64,000 nt of DNA from GCA-2733415 sp964276095. GTDB taxonomy: Bacteria; Bacteroidota; Bacteroidia; Flavobacteriales; Flavobacteriaceae. Below are positions 15,339 through 23,266 of the stretch, one piece after another. The notes under the pieces are model-generated. The model was not told the origin of the DNA. It worked only from the letters and a program-made list of their open reading frames with translations, and did no database searches. The stretch is from positions 62,001 to 126,000 of the forward strand of contig CAXYDR010000002.1 of NCBI GenBank assembly GCA_964276095.1. Reading direction: 5' to 3'. The translations under genes and the position numbers were made by a program. The first letter of the stretch is position 1. Each line of letters starts with the position of its first letter.

Positions 15339-16685
15339 TTACGCTACTGCTTTTCTATTTTTACCAGTTTCCATTAATCCGTCATAATGCTTATTTAACA
15401 AGTAAGAATTAACTTGTTGCATCGTATCCATTGCTACACCAACTAAAATCAGTAATGATGTACCTCCGTAAAACAATGCCCACCCTTGTTGAATGTTCAT
15501 TAATTTAATTACAATTGCAGGACAAATAGCAATAAGCGCTAAAAAGATAGAACCAGGTAATGTAATTTGAGACATTATCTTATCTAAATAATCAGCAGTT
15601 TCAGTTCCTGGCTTAATACCTGGAATAAAACCATTACTACGCTTTAAGTCTTCTGCCATTTTATTGGTAGGAACTGTGATTGCAGTATAGAAATATGTAA
15701 AGATGATAATTAATAATGCGAACACTACGTTATACCAAAACCCGAACATATTTGTAAACTCTGTTTTTAAGAACTGAGCAACTGCTCCTTCACCAAATGC
15801 TTCTCCTACAACAGCAGGAACAAACATAATAGCTTGAGCAAATATAATTGGCATTACCCCAGAAGCATTTAACTTCAATGGTAAAAACTGTCTAGCTCCT
15901 TCTTCATAACCTCCAACTGATGAACGTCTAGCATACTGAACAGGAACCTGTCTCACAGCTAAAACTAACATTATTGAAAGCAGAATAATTACTAACCAAA
16001 CAATTACTTCTATCAAAAGCATCATAACACCACCGTTACCACCATCTCCTGATACTCTAGAACCAATTTCCTGCATAAAAGAACCAGGTAAACTAGCAAT
16101 AATCCCTACCATAATCAATAGTGATATACCGTTACCTATTCCTTTATCAGTAATTTTCTCACCTAACCACATAGCGAATACACACCCTGTAACTAAGATC
16201 GTTATAGAAGAAACCCAAAACATTCCTCCTCTACCAAAAACAAAAGCTGCTTCAGGAACACCTAAACTAGGTAAACTTCCTAAATAAAATGGAGCTTGAA
16301 CTACACAAATAACGATGGTTAACCAACGTGTAATTTGTGTGATTTTCTTTTGCCCACTTGCACCCTCTTTTTGTAGTTTTTGAAGATAAGGAATTGCTAT
16401 AGTCATTAATTGAACAACAATAGAAGCAGAAATATAAGGCATTATACCAAGTGCAAATACAGAAGCTTTAGCTAAAGCCCCTCCTGTAAAAGCGTTGATT
16501 AAGGCTAAAAAACCTCCATCATCGAATTTATCACTTAATCCTGACAATTGACTTACATCTATACCTGGTAACACAATCTGTGCTCCAAATCTATATGCAA
16601 GTAATAAACTTAAAGTAATAAGAATTTTATTTCTTAATTCTTCAATTTGCCAAACTCCTTGTATTGATTCTATAATTTTCTTCAT
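15339..16685 (-). CDS. secY: Preprotein translocase subunit SecY
   Basis: The channel subunit of the SecYEG translocon in the inner membrane. The 448-residue protein has about ten membrane segments, the plug/first-loop region after TM1, and the cytoplasmic ribosome/SecA-binding loops (RQVPVQYARR, MAEDLKRSNGFIPGIKPG, with the conserved GIKPG). Length is typical of Bacteroidota. It lies between rplO (9-nt gap) and infA (2-nt gap) in the spc segment, its conserved position in bacteria. Confidence 0.98.
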   Translation of the reverse strand: MKKIIESIQGVWQIEELRNKILITLSLLLAYRFGAQIVLPGIDVSQLSGLSDKFDDGGFLALINAFTGGALAKASVFALGIMPYISASIVVQLMTIAIPYLQKLQKEGASGQKKITQITRWLTIVICVVQAPFYLGSLPSLGVPEAAFVFGRGGMFWVSSITILVTGCVFAMWLGEKITDKGIGNGISLLIMVGIIASLPGSFMQEIGSRVSGDGGNGGVMMLLIEVIVWLVIILLSIMLVLAVRQVPVQYARRSSVGGYEEGARQFLPLKLNASGVMPIIFAQAIMFVPAVVGEAFGEGAVAQFLKTEFTNMFGFWYNVVFALLIIIFTYFYTAITVPTNKMAEDLKRSNGFIPGIKPGTETADYLDKIMSQITLPGSIFLALIAICPAIVIKLMNIQQGWALFYGGTSLLILVGVAMDTMQQVNSYLLNKHYDGLMETGKNRKAVA

Positions 16686-16694
16686 GAAATAATA

Positions 16695-17147
16695 TTATAA
16701 AGCTTCAGCAGATCCTCCAGCAGCCTCGATAGCCGCTTTTGCATTTGCAGTAAACTTATGAACAGAAACTGTTAACTTTGCTTTTAACTCTCCTCTACCT
16801 AAAATTTTAACCAAGTCGTTTTTACCAACAAGTCTGTTAGCTATCAACACGTCTAAATCTACAGTATCAGTAAGTTTTCCAGCGTCTACCAATTCTTGTA
16901 AAGTATCCAAGTTTACACCTGAAAATTCTTTACGATTGATGTTTGTGAAACCAAACTTAGGAACACGACGTTGTAAAGGCATTTGACCTCCTTCAAAACC
17001 AATCTTTCTAGAATATCCAGATCTTGACTTTGCTCCTTTATGTCCTCTAGCTGCAGTACCACCTTTTCCAGAACCTTGACCTCTACCAAGTCTCTTAGAA
17101 TTGTTACGTACTGAACCTTCAGCTGGTTTTAAATTACTTAAATCCAT
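16695..17147 (-). CDS. rplO: 50S ribosomal protein L15
   Basis: A late-assembly large-subunit protein. 150 residues beginning MDLSNLKPAEGSVRNN, with the glycine-rich extended arm (GRGQGSGKGGTAARGHKGAKS) and the globular C-terminal domain carrying VDLDVLIANRLV and LTVSVHKFTANAKAAIEAAGG. It sits 16 nt after rpmD and 9 nt before secY. Confidence 0.98.
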   Translation of the reverse strand: MDLSNLKPAEGSVRNNSKRLGRGQGSGKGGTAARGHKGAKSRSGYSRKIGFEGGQMPLQRRVPKFGFTNINRKEFSGVNLDTLQELVDAGKLTDTVDLDVLIANRLVGKNDLVKILGRGELKAKLTVSVHKFTANAKAAIEAAGGSAEAL

Positions 17148-17163
17148 GTTATAAATGTTTTAA

Positions 17164-17343
17164 TTAAGCTTCCGTTACAGAAACTAAATGTTGAACTTTG
17201 TTTACCATACCAACTATTGTTGGCGTAGCATCATGCTCTATAGTTTGATTTAACTTTCTAAGACCCAAAGAAACTAATGTTCTTTTTTGTCTCTCTGGTC
17301 TACCTATAGCGCTTTTTACTAATGTTACTTTAATCTTTGCCAT
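17164..17343 (-). CDS. rpmD: 50S ribosomal protein L30
   Basis: A short gene read directly from the sequence: 59 residues, starting MAKIKVTLVKSAIGRPERQK and continuing through TLVSLGLRKLN to the end VQHLVSVTEA. The ferredoxin-like L30 pattern (KVTLVKS, LGLRK, G-MV--V) is clear and the length is right for the short bacterial form. It lies 11 nt after rpsE and 16 nt before rplO, the conserved spc order. Confidence 0.96.
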   Translation of the reverse strand: MAKIKVTLVKSAIGRPERQKRTLVSLGLRKLNQTIEHDATPTIVGMVNKVQHLVSVTEA

Positions 17344-17354
17344 CTTTAACTTGA

Positions 17355-17879
17355 TTAACCTTTAAACAATTTTTCTAAAGAAATACCTCTTTGTTTTGCA
17401 ACATCTTTAGCATCTCTTAATTGTAATAAAGCATTAAATGTTGCTTTAACTACGTTATGAGCGTTAGAAGACCCTTGAGATTTAGATAATACATCATGTA
17501 CACCTACAGCCTCAAGTACATGACGCATAGCACCACCTGCAATTACTCCTGTACCAGGAGCAGCTGGGATAATGTTAACTCTAGCACCACCAAATTTACC
17601 TAATTGTTGATGAGGCAAAGTTCCTTTAATTAAAGGAATACGAACCAAGTTTTTCTTAGCATCTTCGATAGCCTTAGCGATAGCACTAGCAACGTCTTTA
17701 GATTTACCTAAACCGTGACCAACAACACCCGCTTCATCTCCAACTACAACAATAGCTGAAAATCCGAATGCTCTACCACCCTTTGTTACTTTAGTAACAC
17801 GATTTACACCAACTAAACGATCTTTAAGATCTAAACCCTGAGGTTTTACTAGTTCTGCATTTTTATTAGTTTGAAACAT
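17355..17879 (-). CDS. rpsE: 30S ribosomal protein S5
   Basis: Lines the mRNA entry channel and affects decoding fidelity. 174 residues with an N-terminal double-stranded-RNA-binding-like domain (KDRLVGVNRVTKVTKGGR, GHGLGKSKDVASAI) and a C-terminal domain with APGTGVIAGGAMRHVLEAVG and GSSNAHNVVKATFNAL. The spectinomycin-contact loop near Lys-Val-Thr-Lys-Gly-Gly-Arg looks normal. It follows rplR by 6 nt. Confidence 0.98.
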   Translation of the reverse strand: MFQTNKNAELVKPQGLDLKDRLVGVNRVTKVTKGGRAFGFSAIVVVGDEAGVVGHGLGKSKDVASAIAKAIEDAKKNLVRIPLIKGTLPHQQLGKFGGARVNIIPAAPGTGVIAGGAMRHVLEAVGVHDVLSKSQGSSNAHNVVKATFNALLQLRDAKDVAKQRGISLEKLFKG

Positions 17880-17885
17880 AATTTC

Positions 17886-18242
17886 TTAAAATTTTAATCC
17901 ACCTTCTCTAGCTCCTTCAGCTAATGACTTAATTCTACCATGGTATAAAGAACCACCTCTATCGAAAGAAATAGTATTAACACCAGCATTGATAGCCTTT
18001 TCAGCAACAGCTTTACCAACTAAAGTAGCGATTTCAGACTTAGTACCTTTTTCAGCACTAAAACCCTTATCTCTTGAAGAAGATGCAGCAATTGTTTTTC
18101 CAGTTACGTCATCAATTACTTGAGCGTAAATTTCTTTATTACTTCTGTAAACGGCCAATCTTGGTCTTTCTGAAGTACCAGAAACAATCTTCCTAACTCT
18201 GTTATGGATTCTTGTTTTTCTATCGTTTTTTGATAATTTCAT
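17886..18242 (-). CDS. rplR: 50S ribosomal protein L18
   Basis: Binds 5S rRNA in the central protuberance. 118 residues; a basic N-terminus (KTRIHNRVRKIV), then GTSERPRLAVYRSNKEIYAQVID and the C-terminal SFDRGGSLYHGRIKSLAEGAREGGL, a standard L18 end. It is preceded by a 113-nt gap after rplF that contains an 11-bp hairpin with a following U tract, so its expression may be tuned separately from upstream genes. Confidence 0.98.
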   Translation of the reverse strand: MKLSKNDRKTRIHNRVRKIVSGTSERPRLAVYRSNKEIYAQVIDDVTGKTIAASSSRDKGFSAEKGTKSEIATLVGKAVAEKAINAGVNTISFDRGGSLYHGRIKSLAEGAREGGLKF

Positions 18243-18283
18243 TTGTCGATTTTTAGTATTTTAACGGTTCTACAAAATTTATA

Positions 18284-18324
18284 AAACCAACAATCATTAA
18301 AATTTAACGTAAAAATGATTGTTG
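18284..18324 (-). terminator. Terminator-like hairpin between rplF and rplR
   Basis: CAACAATCATT (18288-18298) pairs perfectly with AATGATTGTTG (18314-18324) across a 15-nt loop. On the minus strand the stem is followed by GUUUUAUAA. A weak intrinsic terminator or attenuator inside the spc operon, where no gap is usual. Confidence 0.45.
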
Positions 18325-18355
18325 ACTTACTTATTTTATATCGCCTTTAAAAATA

Positions 18356-18898
18356 TTAAGCTGATTTACCAGCTTTTCTTCTTAACACTTCTCCAACAAA
18401 CTTAACACCTTTACCTTTATACGGCTCTGGTCTACGGTAAGAACGGATTTTTGCCGCTACTTGCCCTACTAATTGTTTGTCTGCAGATGTTAATTTTATA
18501 ATTGGATTTTTACCTTTATCAGATACTGTTTCGATTTTAACTTCTGGAGCTACATCTAAAACAATGTTGTGAGAGAAACCTAAAGCCAGCTCAAGTCTTT
18601 GACCTTGATTACTTGCTCTATACCCTACACCTACTAATTCCAATTCTTTAGTAAAACCTTTAACAACACCTTCAATCATGTTAGCGATCAAAGCTCTGTA
18701 CAATCCGTGCTTTGCTTTATGATCTTTAACTTCTGATGGACGCTCTAAAGTAATTACTCCTTCTTCTATCTTAACAGTTATATCTAAAACTTCCTGAGTT
18801 AATTCACCCATTTTACCTTTAACTACAACTACTCCGTCTTTTACATCAACTGTAACTCCTGCTGGAATTACAATTGGACTTTTACCTATTCTTGACAT
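18356..18898 (-). CDS. rplF: 50S ribosomal protein L6
   Basis: Binds the sarcin-ricin loop region of 23S rRNA near the factor-binding site. 180 residues made of two similar alpha/beta domains; landmarks are MSRIGKSPI, ELVGVGYRASNQGQRLELALGFSH and the C-terminal YRRPEPYKGKGVKFVGEVLRRKAGK split by normal spacing. It follows rpsH by about 19 nt. Confidence 0.98.
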   Translation of the reverse strand: MSRIGKSPIVIPAGVTVDVKDGVVVVKGKMGELTQEVLDITVKIEEGVITLERPSEVKDHKAKHGLYRALIANMIEGVVKGFTKELELVGVGYRASNQGQRLELALGFSHNIVLDVAPEVKIETVSDKGKNPIIKLTSADKQLVGQVAAKIRSYRRPEPYKGKGVKFVGEVLRRKAGKSA

Positions 18899-18917
18899 GC
18901 TTTCTAGATTTTAAAAA

Positions 18918-19313
18918 TTAGCAAACTGAACAAATAACTTCTCCACCAACATTCTCTCTACGAGCTTGTTTTCCTGTCATTACTCCCTTAGAAGTAGAAA
19001 CAATTGCAACACCTAAACTATTTAAAATTCTTGGCATTTCAGTAGAAGAGACGTACTTACGTAAACCTGGTTTACTTACTCTTTCGATTTTTCTAATTAC
19101 AGATTGCTTGTTCTCATCATATTTCAAGGCAATTTTAATTGTCCCTTGTACTGACTCGTCATCAAATTTGTAACTTAAAATATAACCTTGATCAAATAAA
19201 ATCTTAGTTATAGCTTTCTTTAAATTAGAAGCAGGAATTTCAACCACTCTGTGATTGGCTCTCACTGCATTCCTAACTCTCGTTAGGTAATCCGCTATTG
19301 GATCTGTATACAT
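18918..19313 (-). CDS. rpsH: 30S ribosomal protein S8
   Basis: Binds helix 21 of 16S rRNA and, in E. coli, represses the spc operon by binding its mRNA. I place the start at 19313, giving 131 residues beginning MYTDPIADYLTRVRNA, the universal S8 N-terminus. An in-frame ATG at 19352 would add 13 residues with no homology to S8, so I reject it. The C-terminus STSKGVMTGKQARRENVGGE is typical. A 10-bp GC-rich hairpin lies 25-49 nt upstream. Confidence 0.97.
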   Translation of the reverse strand: MYTDPIADYLTRVRNAVRANHRVVEIPASNLKKAITKILFDQGYILSYKFDDESVQGTIKIALKYDENKQSVIRKIERVSKPGLRKYVSSTEMPRILNSLGVAIVSTSKGVMTGKQARRENVGGEVICSVC

Positions 19314-19337
19314 ATATATTAATTTGCGGCTTTGGTT

Positions 19338-19362
19338 TTCGGCAGTAAACAATACTGCCGAA
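19338..19362 (-). other. GC-rich hairpin between rpsN and rpsH
   Basis: TTCGGCAGTA (19338-19347) pairs perfectly with TACTGCCGAA (19353-19362) around a 5-nt loop; flanking GGTT and AACC can extend it around a bulge. It is the most GC-rich intergenic element of the block, in the 71-nt gap before rpsH, with no U-run. A protein-binding leader is a reasonable guess. Confidence 0.55.
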
Positions 19363-19384
19363 CCTTAAACCAATTTATAAACTT

Positions 19385-19654
19385 TTACCAACTGGCTTTT
19401 CTTACACCAGGTATTAAACCTTGGTTTGCCATTTCTCTGAATGTAACACGAGAAACTCCGAACGTACGCATGTATCCTTTTGGACGTCCTGTTAATTTAC
19501 ATCTGTTATGTAAACGAACTGGAGATGCATTTTTCGGTAATTTTTGCAATGCATCATAATCACCAGCTTTTTTCAAAGCAGCTCTTTTGACAGCATATTT
19601 AGCAACTAACTTACGTCTTTTGACCTCACGGGCCTTCATCGATTCTTTAGCCAT
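19385..19654 (-). CDS. rpsN: 30S ribosomal protein S14, zinc-free form
   Basis: A small-subunit head protein. At 89 residues it is the long, cysteine-poor type, not the 61-residue CxxC-CxxC zinc form. It has MAKESMKAREVKRRKLV, LPKNASPVRLHNRCKLTGR and the C-terminal GYMRTFGVSRVTFREMAN. A single cysteine remains, so no zinc site is possible. It lies 3 nt after rplE. Confidence 0.98.
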   Translation of the reverse strand: MAKESMKAREVKRRKLVAKYAVKRAALKKAGDYDALQKLPKNASPVRLHNRCKLTGRPKGYMRTFGVSRVTFREMANQGLIPGVRKASW

Positions 19655-19657
19655 GTC

Positions 19658-20209
19658 TTAATTCTTTTTAAAAGGTAACCCTAATTCAGTTAACAATGAT
19701 TTTGCTTCTTTATCAGTATCAGCTGAAGTTACAAATGTAATGTTCATCCCGCCAATTTTATTAACTTTATCAATATTTATTTCTGGGAAAATAATTTGCT
19801 CAGTAACTCCTAAACTATAGTTACCTCTTCCATCAAAACCATCGGCTTTGATTCCACCGAAATCTCTTACACGTGGTAAAGACGATGTAACTAATCTGTC
19901 TAAAAACTCATACATTCTTTCAGCACGCAAAGTAACTTTAACACCAATTGGCATTCCTTTACGTAACTTAAAAGTTGCAACATCCTTTTTAGATAATGTA
20001 GATACAGCTTGTTGTCCAGAAATCTTAGTGATTTCTTCTAACGCGTGATCTATCAATTTCTTATCAGATACTGCAGCACCTACACCTTTAGAAATAATAA
20101 TTTTTTCTAATTTAGGTACTTGCATTATATTCTTGTAACTATATTCTTCTGTAAGAGCAGTAACGATTCTGTCCTTGTACTCTTGTTTTAATCTTGAAAC
20201 GTAAGCCAT
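19658..20209 (-). CDS. rplE: 50S ribosomal protein L5
   Basis: A 5S rRNA-binding protein of the central protuberance that also contacts P-site tRNA. 183 residues with KIIISKGVGAAVSDKK, the core GMPIGVKVTLRAERMYEFLDRL, and the tRNA-contact loop with FDGRGNYSLGVTEQIIFPEI. Two nt after rplX and 3 nt before rpsN. Confidence 0.98.
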   Translation of the reverse strand: MAYVSRLKQEYKDRIVTALTEEYSYKNIMQVPKLEKIIISKGVGAAVSDKKLIDHALEEITKISGQQAVSTLSKKDVATFKLRKGMPIGVKVTLRAERMYEFLDRLVTSSLPRVRDFGGIKADGFDGRGNYSLGVTEQIIFPEINIDKVNKIGGMNITFVTSADTDKEAKSLLTELGLPFKKN

Positions 20210-20211
20210 AA

Positions 20212-20523
20212 CTAAATTACTTCATTAGATTTTTTAGAAACTCTTACCTTATCTTTTCCTTCACCTTTATAACCAACTCTGGTAGTTTTACCATCTTTAG
20301 TTAATAAAGATAAATTAGAGATTTGCATAGCAGCCTCTTTTTTTACGATTCCTCCTTGAGGATTTTCAGCGTTAGGTTTAACATGCTTAGAAACCATGTT
20401 TACACCTTCAACAATCGCTTTGTTTTTTTCACGAAGAATTTTTGTAACAGTACCTTCAGATCCTTTATGATCTCCAGCAATTACTCTAACTGTATCTCCT
20501 GTTTTTATCTTTAACTTTGTCAT
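20212..20523 (-). CDS. rplX: 50S ribosomal protein L24
   Basis: One of the two initiator proteins of 50S assembly. 103 residues with an N-terminal KOW motif (KTGDTVRVIAGDHKGSEGTV) and the segment VSKHVKPNAENPQGGIVKKEA typical of L24. It lies 12 nt after rplN and 2 nt before rplE. Confidence 0.98.
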   Translation of the reverse strand: MTKLKIKTGDTVRVIAGDHKGSEGTVTKILREKNKAIVEGVNMVSKHVKPNAENPQGGIVKKEAAMQISNLSLLTKDGKTTRVGYKGEGKDKVRVSKKSNEVI

Positions 20524-20535
20524 CTTTACAAAATA

Positions 20536-20904
20536 TTAAAGCACTTCAGGTGCTAATGATACAATCTTCATAAATCCTTTATCACGAAGTTCTCTTGATA
20601 CTGGTCCAAAAACACGTGTTCCACGCATTTCCCCTGTAGGGTTCAACAACACACATGCATTATCATCAAAACGGATATAAGAACCATCTGGTCTTCTAAT
20701 CTCTTTTTTAACTCTAATTACAACAGCTGTAGAAACCTGTCCTTTCTTTACACTACCGTTTGGAGTAACATCTTTAATTGTAACAACAATTTTATCTCCA
20801 ACAGAAGCATACCTTCTTTTAGTTCCACCAAGAACACGGATAGTTAAAACTTCCTTTGCTCCGGTATTATCTGCAACTCTAAGTCTTGATTCTTGTTGTA
20901 CCAT
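20536..20904 (-). CDS. rplN: 50S ribosomal protein L14
   Basis: Located at the subunit interface and the target of the RsfS silencing factor in other bacteria. 122 residues, beginning MVQQESRLRVADNTGAKEVLTIRVLGG, with the L14 signature YIRFDDNACVLLN and the end EVL-preceded FMKIVSLAPEVL. Its start overlaps the rpsQ stop by one base. Confidence 0.98.
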   Translation of the reverse strand: MVQQESRLRVADNTGAKEVLTIRVLGGTKRRYASVGDKIVVTIKDVTPNGSVKKGQVSTAVVIRVKKEIRRPDGSYIRFDDNACVLLNPTGEMRGTRVFGPVSRELRDKGFMKIVSLAPEVL

Positions 20905-21161
20905 TATTTTGCTCTTTCAATTATTTCTACTAATCTCCAACATTTAGATTTACTTAAAGGTCTTGTTTCCATGATCTTTACAGTATCTCCGATATTGCAA
21001 TCGTTTGTTTCATCGTGTGCAACGTACTTTTTCGTTTTTAAAACGAATTTTCCGTACATAGGATGCTTTACTTTCTTAACTTCAGAAACCACAATTGATT
21101 TCGTCATTTTATTACTAGTAACTATTCCTATTCTTTCTTTTCTTAAATTTCTTTTTTCCAT
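20904..21161 (-). CDS. rpsQ: 30S ribosomal protein S17
   Basis: An OB-fold protein of the 30S body. 85 residues, beginning MEKRNLRKERIGIVTSNKM, with the S17 signature KKYVAHDETNDCNIGDTVKIMETRPLS in normal register and the end CWRLVEIIERAK. Overlaps rplN by one base; 18 nt after rpmC. Confidence 0.97.
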   Translation of the reverse strand: MEKRNLRKERIGIVTSNKMTKSIVVSEVKKVKHPMYGKFVLKTKKYVAHDETNDCNIGDTVKIMETRPLSKSKCWRLVEIIERAK

Positions 21162-21179
21162 CTTTCAGTAGAGTAACTA

Positions 21180-21371
21180 TTATTGTAATCCTCTTTTAGT
21201 TATCTCAGTTGCAACTCGTGCAACTGATCTTCTTACTGTACGTATTTGTAACGGATTATCCAAAGGTTGGATAGCGTGAGCAAATTTTAATTCAGTATAA
21301 CTCTTCTTAAGTTCTACAAGCTTAGCTTGTAAATCATCTGTAGACAGATCTTTTATTTCTGATTGTTTCAT
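21180..21371 (-). CDS. rpmC: 50S ribosomal protein L29
   Basis: A two-helix protein at the peptide exit that docks chaperones and SRP. 63 residues, MKQSEIKDLSTDDLQAKL, with FAHAIQPLDNPLQIRTVRR, the L29 core motif. 17 nt after rplP. Confidence 0.97.
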   Translation of the reverse strand: MKQSEIKDLSTDDLQAKLVELKKSYTELKFAHAIQPLDNPLQIRTVRRSVARVATEITKRGLQ

Positions 21372-21388
21372 GATCTTAAAATTTACAA

Positions 21389-21808
21389 TTACGCTTGATA
21401 ATCTCTAGCTATAACAAATTTAGTTTGAACTGGAAGTTTTTGTGCTGCTAAACGTAACGCTTCTTTTGCAACTTCAATTGGCACTCCACCAACTTCAAAA
21501 ATTAATCTTCCTGGTCTTACAACTGCGGCCCAATACTCTACTGAACCCTTACCTTTACCCATACGTACTTCAAGAGGCTTTTTTGTAATAGGCTTGTCTG
21601 GAAATATTTTAATCCAAAGTTGACCCTCTCTTTTCATGTGACGAGTAGCAGCTATACGTGCAGCTTCTATTTGACGAGCAGTAATAAATTTAGAATCTAG
21701 TGATTTAATACCGAACATACCATTTGAAAGTTGATGACCCCTTTCAGAGTTCCCTTTCATACGGCCTTTTTGTACCTTACGATACTTTGTTTTTTTTGGC
21801 TGTAACAT
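21389..21808 (-). CDS. rplP: 50S ribosomal protein L16
   Basis: Organises the A-site/peptidyl-transferase region of the 50S. 139 residues, beginning MLQPKKTKYRKVQKGRMKGN, with MKREGQLWIKIFPDKPITKK, MGKGKGSVEYWAAVV and the end LPVQTKFVIARD. Normal in length and motifs. 19 nt after rpsC. Confidence 0.98.
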   Translation of the reverse strand: MLQPKKTKYRKVQKGRMKGNSERGHQLSNGMFGIKSLDSKFITARQIEAARIAATRHMKREGQLWIKIFPDKPITKKPLEVRMGKGKGSVEYWAAVVRPGRLIFEVGGVPIEVAKEALRLAAQKLPVQTKFVIARDYQA

Positions 21809-21827
21809 CTTGTTTCTTGTCTTTTAA

Positions 21828-22559
21828 TTACTTTCTACGGTTAGGTTTTCTATTGTTCCCACCACGTCCAGCAGTAGATCCTTTTCCGCCACTTTGCTTT
21901 TTGGCTAAGCCAACAAGTGGAGAAAGATCTCTTTTACCATAAACTTCACCTTTCATAATCCACACTTTCACACCTAATCTACCATAAGTAGTGTGCGACT
22001 CAACAAGTGCGTAATCAATGTCAGCTCTAAATGTTGATAAAGGAATACGTCCATCTTTAAACGATTCTGAACGAGCCATTTCTGCCCCATTCAAACGTCC
22101 TGAAATTTGAATCTTAATCCCTTCACAGTTCATTCTCATAGCAGCTTGAATAGCCATTTTAATAGCTCGCTTGTAAGAGATTCTATTCTCTATTTGTCTA
22201 GCAACACTACTACCTACTAAGAATGCATCCAATTCTGGGCGCTTAATTTCAAAGATGTTAATTTGTACTTCTTTACCAGTAATTTTCTTAAGCTCTTCTT
22301 TTAACTTGTCTACCTCTTGCCCACCTTTTCCGATAATGATACCAGGTCTAGCAGTAGTGATAGTAACGGTTACAAGTTTAAGAGTTCTTTCGATAATTAC
22401 TCTTGAAACACTAGCTTTAGATAAACGTGCGTGAATATACTTACGAATCTTATCGTCTTCGGCAAGTCTATCACCGTAGTCATTACCTCCGTACCAGTTA
22501 GATTCCCATCCTCTGATAATACCAAGGCGATTTCCGATTGGATTTGTTTTTTGTCCCAT
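21828..22559 (-). CDS. rpsC: 30S ribosomal protein S3
   Basis: Part of the mRNA entry-channel helicase site. 243 residues: a type II KH domain (GIIIGKGGQEVDKLKEEL at about 77-94) and the C-terminal S3 domain (GIKIQISGRLNGAEMARSE, GRLGVKVWIMKGEVYG), with a basic Gly/Arg/Lys-rich tail (SGGKGSTAGRGGNNRKPNRRK spans normal length). 7 nt after rplV. Confidence 0.98.
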   Translation of the reverse strand: MGQKTNPIGNRLGIIRGWESNWYGGNDYGDRLAEDDKIRKYIHARLSKASVSRVIIERTLKLVTVTITTARPGIIIGKGGQEVDKLKEELKKITGKEVQINIFEIKRPELDAFLVGSSVARQIENRISYKRAIKMAIQAAMRMNCEGIKIQISGRLNGAEMARSESFKDGRIPLSTFRADIDYALVESHTTYGRLGVKVWIMKGEVYGKRDLSPLVGLAKKQSGGKGSTAGRGGNNRKPNRRK

Positions 22560-22566
22560 ATCTATC

Positions 22567-22974
22567 TTAACTTTGTGTATTATTATTTGATCCTAACACT
22601 AATGTTACGTGATTTGATCTTTTTCTAATTCTGTGTGCACGACCTTGTGGAGCTGGACGTAATCTCTTCAACATAGATCCTCCGTCAACTCTAATTTCCT
22701 TCACAAATAAGTCTGCTTCTTCTAAATCAGCATCTTCGTTTTTCGCTTGCCAGTTAGCAATTGCTGAAACTAATAAAGTTTCTACACGACGTGATGCTTC
22801 TTTTGAACTGAATTTCAAAATATGAAGCGCTTTCTCTACTTTTACACCTCTTACTAAATCCGCTACTAAACGCATTTTTCTTGGTGAAGTAGGACAGTTA
22901 TTCAACTTTGCGAAAGCCATTTGCTTTTTCTCAGCCTTTATTCTATCGGCCATTTCTCTTTTACGAACTCCCAT
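22567..22974 (-). CDS. rplV: 50S ribosomal protein L22
   Basis: Lines the nascent-peptide tunnel together with L4. 135 residues; the canonical core starts near residue 26 (CPTSPRKMRLVADLVRG) and ends in the tunnel hairpin and KRSNHVTLVLG. It is some 20 residues longer at the N-terminus than E. coli L22 because of a basic stretch (MGVRKREMADRIKAEKKQMA). An internal ATG at codon 8 is possible but gives no better match. 5 nt after rpsS. Confidence 0.96.
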   Translation of the reverse strand: MGVRKREMADRIKAEKKQMAFAKLNNCPTSPRKMRLVADLVRGVKVEKALHILKFSSKEASRRVETLLVSAIANWQAKNEDADLEEADLFVKEIRVDGGSMLKRLRPAPQGRAHRIRKRSNHVTLVLGSNNNTQS

Positions 22975-22979
22975 AGCTT

Positions 22980-23258
22980 CTATCTTTTACCTTTATTCTT
23001 TGCACCTGCATGACCTCTAAAAGATCTTGTTGGTGAAAATTCTCCTAACTTATGACCTACCATGTTTTCTGTAACGAATACTGGTACAAACTGACGACCG
23101 TTATGAACAGCAATTGTTTGTCCTACGAAATCTGGAGAAATCATTGAAGCTCTTGACCATGTTTTAATAACAGCCTTTTTACCCGATTCAATGTTTGCTT
23201 CAACTTTCTTAGTTACACTATGATGTATATAAGGTCCTTTTTTTAATGAACGTGCCAT
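22980..23258 (-). CDS. rpsS: 30S ribosomal protein S19
   Basis: A head protein partnered with S13. 92 residues, beginning MARSLKKGPYIHHSVTKK, with FVGQTIAVHNGRQFVPVFV and the S19 signature MVGHKLGEFSPTRSFRGH. 8 nt after rplB. Confidence 0.98.
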   Translation of the reverse strand: MARSLKKGPYIHHSVTKKVEANIESGKKAVIKTWSRASMISPDFVGQTIAVHNGRQFVPVFVTENMVGHKLGEFSPTRSFRGHAGAKNKGKR

Positions 23259-23266
23259 ATCTTATA

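Noticed and set aside
19314..19352. Longer rpsH reading from the ATG at 19352
   Set aside because: The 13 extra residues have no match to S8 and would span the hairpin region; MYTDPIADYL at 19313 is the universal start.
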